Shown here: positions 23,610-32,562 of the stretch, in pieces
Layout: every line of letters starts with the position of its first letter
Position numbering within the stretch: position 1 is the first letter of the stretch
Source of the DNA: Oscillospiraceae bacterium
GTDB lineage: Bacteria; Bacillota; Clostridia; Oscillospirales; Ruminococcaceae
Assembly (NCBI GenBank): GCA_021200565.1
Contig: JAJQGJ010000006.1
Location: 62,001 to 126,000, forward strand
DNA: 64,000 nt
Direction: 5' to 3'
Notes under the pieces: model-generated
What the model was told of the DNA's origin: nothing
Database searches by the model: none
The model's input: only the letters and a program-made list of their open reading frames with translations
Position numbers and translations under genes: made by a program

Positions 23610-24371
23610 ATGGAAACACTCTCAATAACGCTCAATGAGGAGCGAAATGTCAGTCTGACAGCTTACCTGCAGCCGGTGGGAGGCGAATTTTGGGGGATCG
23701 AAAAACGCCCTGCGATGATAGTTCTTCCTGGCGGCGGCTATGAATATTGTTCCGCAAGGGAAGCTGATCCGATAGCGTTCGTTTATCTTCAGGCTGGTTA
23801 CCAGGTCTTTATTCTGAGATACTCATTAGGCAGTAATAGCACCTGGAGCAATCCTCTTGATGATTACGAGCAAGCCTATAAGCTGATCCAGGATAACAGT
23901 GACGATTGGCATGTAGATATGGATAAAGTAGCTGTTATCGGCTTTTCAGCCGGCGGACACCTCGCTGCTGCAGCTGCCACAATGTCCAAATATCGCCCTC
24001 AGGCATGCCTCTTAGGGTATCCTGTCATCGTCAAGGAGACTGCCGACGTTTACATTCCATCGGCACCTGACATCATAGCCGCTGTCGACGAAAAGACAAG
24101 CCCTTGCTTCATCTTTTCATCAAGAACTGATGGCACTGTTCCTCCCGAGAACACAATCCGGCTCCTTGATGCCCTTAATCGCAATAATGTTCCATTTGAA
24201 GCGCATATTTATGGCTATGCAAATCACGGCTTCTCCACCTGCGAGCCGTGCTTGCAGAATACCGACTGGATATGCTCAAGAACCCGTAACTGGGTCAAAG
24301 ACAGCCTCGAATGGTTGGGGGACACCATAGGAGTTCTCAGAGTAGGCGACCCTGACTGGATGAAGAATTGA
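23610..24371 (+). CDS. Alpha/beta hydrolase, acetyl-esterase-like
   Basis: A 253-residue cytoplasmic hydrolase. The oxyanion motif LPGGGYEYCS (near 35), the nucleophile elbow GFSAGGHLA (near 110) and a terminal YANHGF histidine (near 200) form a complete catalytic set. The pattern resembles esterases that remove acetyl groups from xylan oligosaccharides, fitting the GH43 in this genome. CCGGAGG precedes the ATG. It has no signal peptide. The substrate is not determined by sequence. Confidence 0.85.
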   Translation: METLSITLNEERNVSLTAYLQPVGGEFWGIEKRPAMIVLPGGGYEYCSAREADPIAFVYLQAGYQVFILRYSLGSNSTWSNPLDDYEQAYKLIQDNSDDWHVDMDKVAVIGFSAGGHLAAAAATMSKYRPQACLLGYPVIVKETADVYIPSAPDIIAAVDEKTSPCFIFSSRTDGTVPPENTIRLLDALNRNNVPFEAHIYGYANHGFSTCEPCLQNTDWICSRTRNWVKDSLEWLGDTIGVLRVGDPDWMKN

Positions 24372-24442
24372 TCTTTTCAAAATCCGCTGATGCATAACCG
24401 GCGAATTTTTTATGCGGCTCGAAAATCTTTTTGAAAAAAGGC

Positions 24443-24471
24443 TTGACAAATGCGCTGAGATTTAGTATAAT
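24443..24471 (+). promoter_or_regulatory. Consensus promoter for tRNA-Val
   Basis: TTGACA (24443-24448) and TATAAT (24466-24471) are perfect and 17 bases apart, 17 bases before the mature tRNA. Confidence 0.92.
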
Positions 24472-24488
24472 CTATTCTGTTCTCAAAT

Positions 24489-24564
24489 GAAGGTATAGCT
24501 CAGCTGGTAGAGCACCTGCTTGACGTGCAGGGGGTCATAGGTTCGAGTCCTATTATCTTCACCA
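24489..24564 (+). tRNA. tRNA-Val (anticodon GAC)
   Basis: A 76-base cloverleaf with encoded CCA. The acceptor GAAGGTA pairs with TATCTTC (one G-T pair), and the anticodon stem CCTGC/GCAGG encloses loop TTGACGT, giving anticodon GAC. The T-arm has GGTTCGAGTCC. It has its own promoter and terminator. Confidence 0.96.
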
Positions 24565-24574
24565 AAACAGTAAT

Positions 24575-24619
24575 ATCCGAGCCTGCTTGCAAATTAAGAA
24601 AGGTTCGGATAATTTTTTA
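24575..24619 (+). terminator. Terminator after tRNA-Val
   Basis: ATCCGAGCCT (24575-24584) pairs with AGGTTCGGAT (24601-24610) with one G-T pair, followed by AATTTTTT. The ADP-ribosylglycohydrolase ribosome binding site begins soon after, and no separate promoter for that gene was recognised. Confidence 0.85.
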
Positions 24620-24642
24620 TTTCGGTAATTGGAGGTATTGCT

Positions 24643-25440
24643 ATGCTCGGTGCAATAATCGGCGACATCGTTGGCTCAATCTACGAGTTCAACAACATAA
24701 AAACAAAAGACTTTCCTCTGTTCCGCTCTGACTGCTTCTTCACTGACGACACAGTCATGACAATCGCAGTGGCGGAGGCTATCATGAACGGCGGAAGCAG
24801 TGACAACTTCATCGACTCCATGAAGGAATACGGAAGGATGTACCCGCACGAAAGCTATGGCGGAAACTTCCGGATGTGGCTTCTCACCAATACACGTAAG
24901 CCTTACAATAGCTTCGGCAACGGTTCTGCGATGCGGGTTGCGCCCTGCGGCTGGATGAAAGATTTTGAGGAGTGCAGGCGGCTTGCGAAGGCTTCAGCGG
25001 AGGTTACACACAATCATCCCGAAGGCGTTAAAGGCGCACTTGCAACATCTGATGCCATCTTTCTCTGCAGGGAGACTATCGCAAAAGGTGGAAGCCCAGC
25101 TGAGTGCCGGAGTCTCGTTAAGAATCACATTGAGAAAGAATACAGCTACAATCTGCACAGAACCTGCGATGAAATCCGTCCTACATACGAGTTCAACGAA
25201 ACCTGCCAGGAAACGGTTCCTCAAGCGATTGTCGCTTTCTTAGACAGCAATGACTTTGAAGATGCCCTCCGCAATGCAATATCCCTTGGTGGCGACAGCG
25301 ACACTCTTGCTGCTATTACCTGCAGTATCGCAGAAGCGGCATATGGCATCCCTGACTGGATCAGGGAGAAGGCGCTTTCTTATCTGGATGAAACGTTGCT
25401 TGATGTGCTTGAGAGATGGGAGAAGTTCAGAGAAAAATAG
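24643..25440 (+). CDS. ADP-ribosylglycohydrolase family protein
   Basis: A 265-residue DraG/ARH-fold hydrolase. The metal-binding motifs are FTDDT near residue 27 and GGDSDT near 213, and NGSAMRVAP lies near 90. Such enzymes remove ADP-ribose from proteins, nucleic acids or small molecules. GGAGG precedes the ATG. No ADP-ribosyltransferase, DarT-type toxin or macrodomain gene is adjacent, so the substrate is open; many gut Clostridia carry solitary copies. It sits between the tRNA-Val terminator and the MarR-ABC operon. Confidence 0.9.
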   Translation: MLGAIIGDIVGSIYEFNNIKTKDFPLFRSDCFFTDDTVMTIAVAEAIMNGGSSDNFIDSMKEYGRMYPHESYGGNFRMWLLTNTRKPYNSFGNGSAMRVAPCGWMKDFEECRRLAKASAEVTHNHPEGVKGALATSDAIFLCRETIAKGGSPAECRSLVKNHIEKEYSYNLHRTCDEIRPTYEFNETCQETVPQAIVAFLDSNDFEDALRNAISLGGDSDTLAAITCSIAEAAYGIPDWIREKALSYLDETLLDVLERWEKFREK

Positions 25441-25452
25441 TTGTCAAACCTC

Positions 25453-25480
25453 TTGACATTTGCGAACAGGATGCTATAAT
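25453..25480 (+). promoter_or_regulatory. Sigma-A promoter for the marR-ABC-ABC operon
   Basis: TTGACA (25453-25458) and TATAAT (25475-25480) are perfect and 16 bases apart. The -10 overlaps the start of the operator. Confidence 0.9.
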
Positions 25481-25515
25481 TAGTTGCAAACGCAATCGTT
25501 GCGGTTGCAACTAAT
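25479..25515 (+). promoter_or_regulatory. Double MarR-type operator
   Basis: The 37-base segment is a near-perfect palindrome (11-base outer arms 25479-25489 and 25505-25515, inner arms CGCAA/TTGCG). It also splits into two sites of the form TTGC-N4-GCAA at 25484-25495 and 25499-25510, whose starts are 15 bases apart. It covers the end of the -10 and the predicted transcription start, so binding should block transcription. The MarR protein encoded next is the obvious candidate, giving autorepression. Confidence 0.8.
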
Positions 25516-25536
25516 TTTTATGAAAGGGGAATCGTT

Positions 25537-25986
25537 TTGCCTAGAATACTGAGACAAACCGACGTAATAAGCCGCTGTGGCAATCTTTTCAGAGCAGACA
25601 GGCTTAAGAATAATGAACTTTGTAAAGGGCTCTGCTCCTGGCACTTGTCCTATATCATTCCGATAGCCCATCATCCAGGAATCTCCGCGGAAGAGCTCGG
25701 AAGGCACGTTTTTGTGAATAAGAGTAATATTGCCCGGAATTTATCCCATCTCGAAGAGGACGGTTTCATAACCCGTGAGCAGTCAAAAACCGACAAGAGA
25801 ATTCTTTGCTGCTACCCGACAGAGAAGCTCAATGCCGTTCTACCAGCAGTTATGGAAGCCACGAACGAGTGGAATAACTACATCACTGAAGATCTGACTC
25901 CGGAGGAAAGGGAGACATTCGAATCTCTCTTGGCAAGAGTTGCCGACAGAGCAAGAGAATATTATGAGGGGAGAGAAAAGCCGTGA
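25537..25986 (+). CDS. MarR-family transcriptional regulator
   Basis: A 149-residue winged-helix regulator. The helix-turn-helix lies at about residues 50-75 (SAEELGRHVFVNKSNIARNL), followed by the wing DGFITREQSKTDKR with the usual Asp-Arg pair near 90. MarR proteins repress nearby exporters until a ligand binds. The TTG start at 25537 is preceded by GAAAGGGG at about eight bases and is the first usable start after the operator. Its stop overlaps the first ABC gene (GTGA), so all three genes form one operon. Confidence 0.93.
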   Translation: MPRILRQTDVISRCGNLFRADRLKNNELCKGLCSWHLSYIIPIAHHPGISAEELGRHVFVNKSNIARNLSHLEEDGFITREQSKTDKRILCCYPTEKLNAVLPAVMEATNEWNNYITEDLTPEERETFESLLARVADRAREYYEGREKP

Positions 25987-27707
25987 AACTGATTTTGCGT
26001 TATCTCAAGCCTCTGAAGGGATGGCTTGCTATCGTTCTGGTGCTTAAATCCCTCGGTACAATAGCTGAGCTCGCACTTCCGTATATTCTCAGTTACATAC
26101 TTGGAAGCATAGTAGTCCGTGAATCAATTTCACAGATTCTTCTGTGGGGCGGTCTGATGGTTGTCTTCTCACTCGTTGCCTGGGGCTTGAATGTCACAGC
26201 CAACCGTCGCTCAGAGCTTTTGACACGAACGGCAGTAGAAAAGCTCCGTCAGGATCTGTTTGAGAAAACAATCCGCCTTTCTGCTGCTCAGACGGACAAG
26301 TTCACAATCGCATCATTGGAATCGAGAATCACAACCGACACATATAACATCCGTCACTTCCTAGGGACTATGCAGAGAATGGGAATCCGTCAGCCTATTA
26401 TGCTTATTGGAGGCGTTATCATCACCCTTGCGATGGATGCCCATCTCGCAATAGTCATGATAGCAATGGTTCCGATTGTTTTCGCTGTCGTCTGCTTCAT
26501 TTCAATGAGGGGCGTTCCACTCTACACAAGAGTCCAGCACTCGGTTGACGGAATGACAAGAGTTGTGCGTGAAGACGTTTCCGGAATCAGAGTTATCAAG
26601 GCTCTGTCAAAAGAAACCTATGAGCAGAACCGCTACGACGTTACAAATAAAGCCCTGGTAAAGGACGAAAAGAAAGCGAATATCACAATGGGTCTTGTAA
26701 ATCCGATAATGACGCTTTCTATGAACTTAGGCATAGTGGTTGTAGTCGTTCTGGCGGCATACCGAATCCAGGGCGGCACCTCTGCTCCTGAAACTGTAAT
26801 CGCCTTCATGCAGTACTTCACACTCATTTCAAATGCACTCATGGGCGTAACCCGCCTTTTCGTCATGTTCACAAAAGCCGAAGCCTCGTCAAAGAGAATT
26901 GACGAAGTCCTGTTCTGTGAAGAAGACCTCAAGGTTGCAGACAAATCCCAGTATCCTGGAATCAAGACTGACAAACATATCGTTTTCAGGAACGTTTCAT
27001 TCTCATATGAGGGAAAGAAGAATAACCTTGAAAACATCAATCTTGAGATAGAACATGGCGGAACCTTAGGCGTAATCGGTGCCACTGGAAGCGGCAAGTC
27101 TACTCTCATCAAGCTTCTCATGCGCTTCTATGATGTAACAGATGGAGCAATCTATATTGACGGCAAAGACATAAGAACCATTCCGAAAGAAGAGCTCTAT
27201 AATCTTTTCGGTAGTGCAATGCAGAACGACTTTCTCTATGCCGACACAATAGAAGAGAATATCCGCTTTGGAAGAAACCTCACACATGAAGAAATAGTCG
27301 AAGCAGCAAAAATAGCCCAGGCTGATAGCTTTATATCTGCTAAGAAAGACGGCTATGACAGCGTTCTGGCTGTCAAGGGCGCAAACCTTTCAGGAGGACA
27401 GAAGCAAAGAGTTCTCATCTCCCGTGCAGTTGCCGCCAAGCCGGATATTCTTATCCTTGATGACAGCTCCTCGGCTCTTGACTACAAGACCGATGCGAAT
27501 CTTAGAAAAGCTTTGGCTGAAAATATCCACGATTCAACGGTGATAACTGTCGCTCAGAGAGTTTCGTCCGTCAAGAGCTGTGACAGAATTCTCGTCCTTG
27601 ACGACGGAGAGATAATCGGCTACGGCACTCACGATGAGCTGATGGAAAGCTGCGCCGAGTACCGTGAAATAAGTGAATCACAGATGGGAGGCGGTTTCGT
27701 TGAATAG
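25983..27707 (+). CDS. ABC exporter half-transporter (permease-ATPase), degenerate catalytic site
   Basis: A 574-residue type IV ABC half-transporter with six membrane segments (to about residue 320) and an ATPase domain. Walker A is GATGSGKST near 364, the signature is LSGGQKQR near 470, and Walker B ends in ILDDSSS, where Asp replaces the usual catalytic Glu. This identifies the half with a non-consensus ATP site in a heterodimeric exporter. It starts with GTG overlapping the marR stop. The partner follows with an overlapping start. Control by MarR suggests export of a toxic or antimicrobial compound, which is inferred. Confidence 0.92.
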   Translation: MKLILRYLKPLKGWLAIVLVLKSLGTIAELALPYILSYILGSIVVRESISQILLWGGLMVVFSLVAWGLNVTANRRSELLTRTAVEKLRQDLFEKTIRLSAAQTDKFTIASLESRITTDTYNIRHFLGTMQRMGIRQPIMLIGGVIITLAMDAHLAIVMIAMVPIVFAVVCFISMRGVPLYTRVQHSVDGMTRVVREDVSGIRVIKALSKETYEQNRYDVTNKALVKDEKKANITMGLVNPIMTLSMNLGIVVVVVLAAYRIQGGTSAPETVIAFMQYFTLISNALMGVTRLFVMFTKAEASSKRIDEVLFCEEDLKVADKSQYPGIKTDKHIVFRNVSFSYEGKKNNLENINLEIEHGGTLGVIGATGSGKSTLIKLLMRFYDVTDGAIYIDGKDIRTIPKEELYNLFGSAMQNDFLYADTIEENIRFGRNLTHEEIVEAAKIAQADSFISAKKDGYDSVLAVKGANLSGGQKQRVLISRAVAAKPDILILDDSSSALDYKTDANLRKALAENIHDSTVITVAQRVSSVKSCDRILVLDDGEIIGYGTHDELMESCAEYREISESQMGGGFVE

Positions 27708-29538
27708 ACTACAAAGCGACATTAAAGGTCAGTCCAAACGAGGCGAGACTCAGAAGCTTGACAAGAAGACAAGAAATGGAGTTCTTTTAAGGCTGTCGAA
27801 GTACATTCTCCAGCACAAATTCCTTTTTGCAATAGCAATAATTCTGACACTTGTCTCAAACCAGCTTGCGCTTATGGGACCGCAGTATTCCGGCGACGCA
27901 ATAGACGCTATGGCTTCTCAGGGCAATGTCGACTTCCAGGCAGTATGGCAGAATGTTGTGCGTATGCTCGCATGCTATATTGCCTCAGCGGTACTTTCCT
28001 ACATAATGGCAGTACTGATGATCCAGATAAGCCAGAAGATTGTTTATACAATGCGCCGTGAGCTTTTCGAAAAGCTTACAAGCCTGCCTATCGGCTACTT
28101 CGACACCCATCCTGCCGGCGACATGATAAGCAGAATATCTTATGACATAGATACCGTCAATACATCACTGTCTACCGACCTCGTTCAGGTTCTCACGAGT
28201 ATCTACACTGTTGTGGGTTCACTTGTCTTCATGTGGCAGATTTCTAAGCCACTTATCATCGTGTTCGTTATAACAGTACCAATTTCGGTAATCATGACGC
28301 AGTACCGTTCAAAGAAAGTGAGACCTCTTTTCCACAAGCGTTCATCGGAGCTCGGAGAGCTCAACGGCTATGCCGAAGAAATGCTATCCGGGGGAAGAAC
28401 CATCTCCGCATACGGAATGGAGGAGGAAATCTCATCACGCTTCGGCAAGAGAAACAAGCAAGCCATGGATGCTGATTACACAGCTGAATACTACGGGGCA
28501 CTTCTGGGACCATCAGTCGGACTTGTCAATAACCTTTCGCTGTCTCTCATCATGATTTTAGGCGGAATAATGTACATGTTCTCAAGCTCAGGAGCAGTCA
28601 AGGAAGCCTCGCTCTTCTTCATCACTCTCGGCGGAGTTGCAAAATTCGTCCAGTATTCAAGAAAGTTTGCAGGACCCATAAACGAATTTGCTCAGATAAT
28701 GAATGAATTCCAGTCTGCATTTTCTGCTGCTGAACGTGTATTCAGAATCTTAGATGAAAATTCCGAACCAGCTGATTCACCTGATGCTTTGCCTCTTAGC
28801 GAAGTCAACGGCGAAGTGGAGCTTAGTGACATCACATTCAGCTACACCAAGGGTAGAACGATTCTTAAGAATGTGGATATATCCGCTGAACCTGGAAAGA
28901 CAATAGCAATAGTCGGACCCACAGGAGCAGGCAAGACAACTATAATAAATCTCCTTATGCGTTTTTATGAGCCGGACAGCGGCGAAATCACCGTTGATGG
29001 AACGGAGATACACTCGCTTAAGCGTTCCGACCTCAGGCGTGCATACACGATGGTTTTGCAGGACACATGGCTTTTCGGCGGAACAATTTACGAGAATATC
29101 GCCTACGGCAGAGAAGACGCCACGATGGAGGAGGTCAAAGAAGCCGCCCGTGCTGCGAAGATGGAATCGTATATTGAGCATCTTCCTAATGGCTATGACA
29201 CAGTCATTTCAGATGACGGCGTGAATATCTCAAAAGGTCAGCGCCAGCTGATTACAATAGCCCGGGCGATGCTCATGAACGAGAAGACACATATGCTCAT
29301 CCTTGATGAGGCGACATCTAACGTTGACTCAAGAACCGAAATTCTCATCCAGGAAGCAATGAAAAAGCTCATGAACGGTAAAACTTCCTTTGTCATAGCG
29401 CACAGACTCTCGACCATACGCAATGCGGACAAGATTTTAGTACTCCAGAACGGCGAGATAACTGAAAGCGGAACCCACGATGAGCTGATGCAAAGTGGTG
29501 GCTTCTATGCGACGCTCTATAACTCTCAATTCGTGTAA
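27700..29538 (+). CDS. ABC exporter half-transporter (permease-ATPase), canonical Walker B
   Basis: About 612 residues, partner of the preceding half-transporter. It has a longer basic N-terminus, six membrane segments, Walker A GPTGAGKTT near 415, and Walker B ILDEATS with the catalytic Glu. Its signature is ISKGQRQ rather than LSGGQ, consistent with asymmetric heterodimers where each dimer contains one functional ATP site. The TTG at 27700 is chosen since GGGAGG lies eight bases upstream (27686-27691); the frame also opens at GTG 27673. Overlap with the previous stop codon implies coupling. Confidence 0.92.
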   Translation: MNRLQSDIKGQSKRGETQKLDKKTRNGVLLRLSKYILQHKFLFAIAIILTLVSNQLALMGPQYSGDAIDAMASQGNVDFQAVWQNVVRMLACYIASAVLSYIMAVLMIQISQKIVYTMRRELFEKLTSLPIGYFDTHPAGDMISRISYDIDTVNTSLSTDLVQVLTSIYTVVGSLVFMWQISKPLIIVFVITVPISVIMTQYRSKKVRPLFHKRSSELGELNGYAEEMLSGGRTISAYGMEEEISSRFGKRNKQAMDADYTAEYYGALLGPSVGLVNNLSLSLIMILGGIMYMFSSSGAVKEASLFFITLGGVAKFVQYSRKFAGPINEFAQIMNEFQSAFSAAERVFRILDENSEPADSPDALPLSEVNGEVELSDITFSYTKGRTILKNVDISAEPGKTIAIVGPTGAGKTTIINLLMRFYEPDSGEITVDGTEIHSLKRSDLRRAYTMVLQDTWLFGGTIYENIAYGREDATMEEVKEAARAAKMESYIEHLPNGYDTVISDDGVNISKGQRQLITIARAMLMNEKTHMLILDEATSNVDSRTEILIQEAMKKLMNGKTSFVIAHRLSTIRNADKILVLQNGEITESGTHDELMQSGGFYATLYNSQFV

Positions 29539-29592
29539 AACCGTTATCTACGAATTTTACAGAAATCTTAAGACAAATCTTTTTTAAAACGG

Positions 29593-29621
29593 TTGACAAG
29601 CGGCAAAAAAGCGAATATAAT
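29593..29621 (+). promoter_or_regulatory. Consensus promoter for the alaS T-box transcript
   Basis: TTGACA (29593-29598) and TATAAT (29616-29621) are perfect and 17 bases apart. Confidence 0.93.
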
Positions 29622-29629
29622 AGTCTTTG

Positions 29630-29850
29630 GTTAAAGGCGTTGAAGGGAATGACTGCGTAGGCTGCCACTAAGAGAGCGAACGGTTGGTGTGAGTTCGTGT
29701 GGAGGTGCAGGTGCTCCCCCTGAGCTTTGCGGAAAACCGCAACGGTTGGCACCGTTATTGCCGTATGAGATTATGCAGGAATCACTTGCATAATAAAATT
29801 GGGTGGTACAGCGATTGCCTCGCCCCATGTCTGTGGGTCGGGGCATATTT
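29630..29850 (+). ncRNA. T-box riboswitch, alanine specific
   Basis: Stem I can be folded: base AAAG/CTTT (29633-29636 with 29725-29728), a kink-turn of TGA opposite TGA, GGG/CCC, then the specifier loop, CTGC (29653-29656) with GCAG (29707-29710), the AGAGAG bulge at 29671-29676 and a terminal CGAAC/GTTCG helix with the conserved distal loop. The specifier loop exposes GCT at 29713-29715, an alanine codon, matching alaS downstream. Later hairpins GCGG/CCGC and AACGG/CCGTT follow, and the T-box GGGTGGTACAGCG is at 29801-29813. Uncharged tRNA-Ala should stabilise the antiterminator and raise alaS expression. Confidence 0.93.
29816..29850 (+). terminator. T-box-controlled terminator
   Basis: The arm 29816-29827 pairs with 29834-29845 (one G-T pair and one mismatch), followed by TATTTATTT. 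It overlaps the end of the antiterminator region. Confidence 0.8.
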
Positions 29851-29886
29851 ATTTGCCTATAAAAGAATATCGAAAGGAAGATGTTT

Positions 29887-32544
29887 ATGAAATGGATGGG
29901 GCTCAATGAGCTTCGGGAGAGCTATCTTAAATTCTTTGAGTCGAAGGGTTGCCTTCGCCATAAAAGCTACTCTCTGGTGCCCCAGAACGACAAGAGCGTT
30001 CTTCTCATAATTGCGGGTATGGCTCCTTTGAAGCCATATTTCACCGGTCAGGAGGTTCCTCCGAGAACCAGAATGACAACCTGCCAGAAGTGCATCCGTA
30101 CGAACGACATCGAGAATGTCGGAAAGACTGCACGTCACGGTACATTCTTTGAAATGCTCGGAAACTTCTCATTTGGCGATTACTTCAAGGAAGAAGCTAT
30201 CACATGGGCTTGGGAATATGTAACGAAGGTCCTTGAAATCCCTGAAGATAAGCTCTATGTAACCGTCTACGAGGATGACGACGAGGCGGAGAAGATCTGG
30301 CACGAAAAAGCCGGAGTTCCGATGGACAGAATCTATCGCATGGGCAAGGAAGACAACTTCTGGGAAGCCGGAGTTGACGGACCCTGCGGACCATGCTCTG
30401 AAATCTACTTTGACCGTGGACCTGAATACGGCTGCGGCAAACCCGACTGCCACGTCGGCTGCAACTGCGACAGATATATGGAGTTCTGGAACCTCGTATT
30501 CACTCAGTTTGAGCGTCACGAGGACGGAACCTATACGCCTCTGGCTCAGAAGAATATCGACACAGGTATGGGTCTTGAAAGACTTGCAGCACTCATGCAG
30601 GGCGTCGATTCCATCTTTGATGTCGATACCATCAAGGCTGTAAGAGATCAGATTTGCGAAATCGCTGGTTGCGAGTATGGCGTTGAACACAAGAAGGATG
30701 TCTCTATCCGTGTTATCACCGATCATATAAGAGCTGTAACCTTCATGGCATCCGACGGAATCTTGCCTTCAAACGAGGGCAGAGGCTACGTTATGCGCAG
30801 ACTCTTAAGACGTGCTGTAAGACACGGAAAGCTCTTAGGAATCAACGGACTGTTCTTAAAAGACCTCGTCAAAACCGTTGTTGACTCTTCAAAGTCTGAG
30901 TACAACGAGCTTGAGGACAAATATGACTATATTGAGAAGCTTCTTACAAACGAAGAGAAGAACTTCAATGCCACTATAGACAGAGGCATGGGTATCCTGA
31001 ATGGCTATATCGAAGAGCTTGAAGCTAATGGCGAAACTGTTCTCGAGGGCAAGAAGTGCTTCACTCTTTCCGACACCTATGGTTTCCCGATTGACCTGAC
31101 AAGGGAAATCCTTGAAGAGAAAGGTCTTGAGTGCGACGAAGAGGGCTATGAAGAAGCTCTCAAGCATCAGAAGGAAACCGCAAGAGCCGCAAGAGGCGAC
31201 TCAAAGTACATGGGTGCCGATGAAACAATCTTCCATAAGATGCCGAAGGAGTACTCAACCGATTTTGTCGGCTACGAAACTCTCAGTGCACACTCAACTA
31301 TTGACTATATTGCTAGCGATGAGGAGTTTCTTGAGTATGCTGGAATCGGCGATGAGGTCTATATTGTTTCCAAGGTTTCTCCATTCTATGCTGAAAGCGG
31401 TGGACAGGTAGGAGATAGGGGAGTCATCACAACCAAGACCGGTAAGTGCGAGGTCCTGGATACCACAAAGGCTGTTGGCGGGAAGATTGCTCACAAGGTT
31501 AAGGTAGTAGAAGGCGCAATAGAAGTCGGCGAGGAAGCTCAGTTCGAAGTCGACGCAGACTACAGAATGGCTGTCAGAAGAAATCACTCCTGTGCTCACC
31601 TTTTGCAGGCTGCATTGAGAAAGGTTCTTGGCGACCATGTCCACCAGGCAGGTCAGCTTGTCGACAGTGAAAGACTCAGATTCGACTTCTCCCACTTCTC
31701 TGCAATGACCAAGGAAGAGATAGCTGAGGTTGAAAAGCTCGTAAACACCTGGATTCTTTCGAGCATGAATGTCACAACCGAGGTTATGCCGATAGCAGAA
31801 GCTCAGAAGCTTGGTGCAATGGCACTCTTCGGAGAGAAGTATGGCGAAACTGTACGAGTAGTAAAGATGGGATCAGCTGATGAAACCGCATCCCTTGAAT
31901 TCTGTGGAGGAACTCACTTGGACAACACCTCACAGGCTGGACTTTTCAGGATTGCCAGCGAATCTTCAGTGGCTGCAGGTGTAAGACGTATCGAGGCGGT
32001 AACTGGCTGGGGAGTTCTGGATCTCATGTCGAAGGAAACTTCCCAGATCAACGAAGCAGCCGCTTCACTCAAGCTCAGTAACCCAAGCGACCTCGTTATG
32101 AAGTGCAAGGGTATCTCAGAAGAGGTTCACACTCTTGAAAAAGAGAACGAAAAGCTTCATGCCGCTATGGCTGAGATAAGAGCAGAGAGCGTTATCTCGA
32201 ACGGTGAAGAGCTTGATGGCTTGAAGATATATCACGCCAAGTTTGATGGCTTGAAGCCTGACGACATAAGACTCATAGCCGAAATGGTAAGAGACAAGGC
32301 GCCGAATAACGTCTGTGTTATCGCATGCGTAAATGGTTCTTCTGGCAACTTAGCCGTTTCCTGCGGTAAGGAAGCAATTTCAAAGGGCATTCTTGCCGGA
32401 AAGCTTGCCGGAAAGGTGGCAGCGCTGACAGGCGGCAAGGGCGGCGGAAGACCAGACAGCGCAATGGCAGGAATTGGTGACACCAGTAAAGTTGAAAGCG
32501 CATTGGCTCAGCTTTCTGAAGTAGTATCGGAATTCATAAAGTAA
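29887..32544 (+). CDS. alaS: Alanyl-tRNA synthetase
   Basis: An 885-residue class II synthetase that charges tRNA-Ala and edits mischarged serine or glycine. It starts MKWMGLNELRE, then has PRTRMTTCQKC and HGTFFEMLGNFSFGDYFK in the catalytic core, the RNHSCAHLLQAALR editing HxxxH motif near 557, CGGTHL near 655 (second half of the editing zinc site) and the C-Ala glycine-rich end GGKGGGRPD. The ATG at 29887 is preferred over 29881 because AAGGA then lies eight bases upstream and the start fits the family. Expression is controlled by the T-box. Confidence 0.97.
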   Translation: MKWMGLNELRESYLKFFESKGCLRHKSYSLVPQNDKSVLLIIAGMAPLKPYFTGQEVPPRTRMTTCQKCIRTNDIENVGKTARHGTFFEMLGNFSFGDYFKEEAITWAWEYVTKVLEIPEDKLYVTVYEDDDEAEKIWHEKAGVPMDRIYRMGKEDNFWEAGVDGPCGPCSEIYFDRGPEYGCGKPDCHVGCNCDRYMEFWNLVFTQFERHEDGTYTPLAQKNIDTGMGLERLAALMQGVDSIFDVDTIKAVRDQICEIAGCEYGVEHKKDVSIRVITDHIRAVTFMASDGILPSNEGRGYVMRRLLRRAVRHGKLLGINGLFLKDLVKTVVDSSKSEYNELEDKYDYIEKLLTNEEKNFNATIDRGMGILNGYIEELEANGETVLEGKKCFTLSDTYGFPIDLTREILEEKGLECDEEGYEEALKHQKETARAARGDSKYMGADETIFHKMPKEYSTDFVGYETLSAHSTIDYIASDEEFLEYAGIGDEVYIVSKVSPFYAESGGQVGDRGVITTKTGKCEVLDTTKAVGGKIAHKVKVVEGAIEVGEEAQFEVDADYRMAVRRNHSCAHLLQAALRKVLGDHVHQAGQLVDSERLRFDFSHFSAMTKEEIAEVEKLVNTWILSSMNVTTEVMPIAEAQKLGAMALFGEKYGETVRVVKMGSADETASLEFCGGTHLDNTSQAGLFRIASESSVAAGVRRIEAVTGWGVLDLMSKETSQINEAAASLKLSNPSDLVMKCKGISEEVHTLEKENEKLHAAMAEIRAESVISNGEELDGLKIYHAKFDGLKPDDIRLIAEMVRDKAPNNVCVIACVNGSSGNLAVSCGKEAISKGILAGKLAGKVAALTGGKGGGRPDSAMAGIGDTSKVESALAQLSEVVSEFIK

Positions 32545-32562
32545 TAGAAAGGATAGTGTGAA

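Noticed and set aside
24643-29538. The ADP-ribosylglycohydrolase and MarR-ABC cluster as a toxin-antitoxin or phage-defence island
   Set aside because: There is no ADP-ribosyltransferase, nuclease, helicase or integrase nearby, and the exporter genes are a standard efflux module.
30169-30726. 185-codon minus-strand frame inside alaS
   Set aside because: It lies opposite the conserved catalytic core and has no start signals or family.
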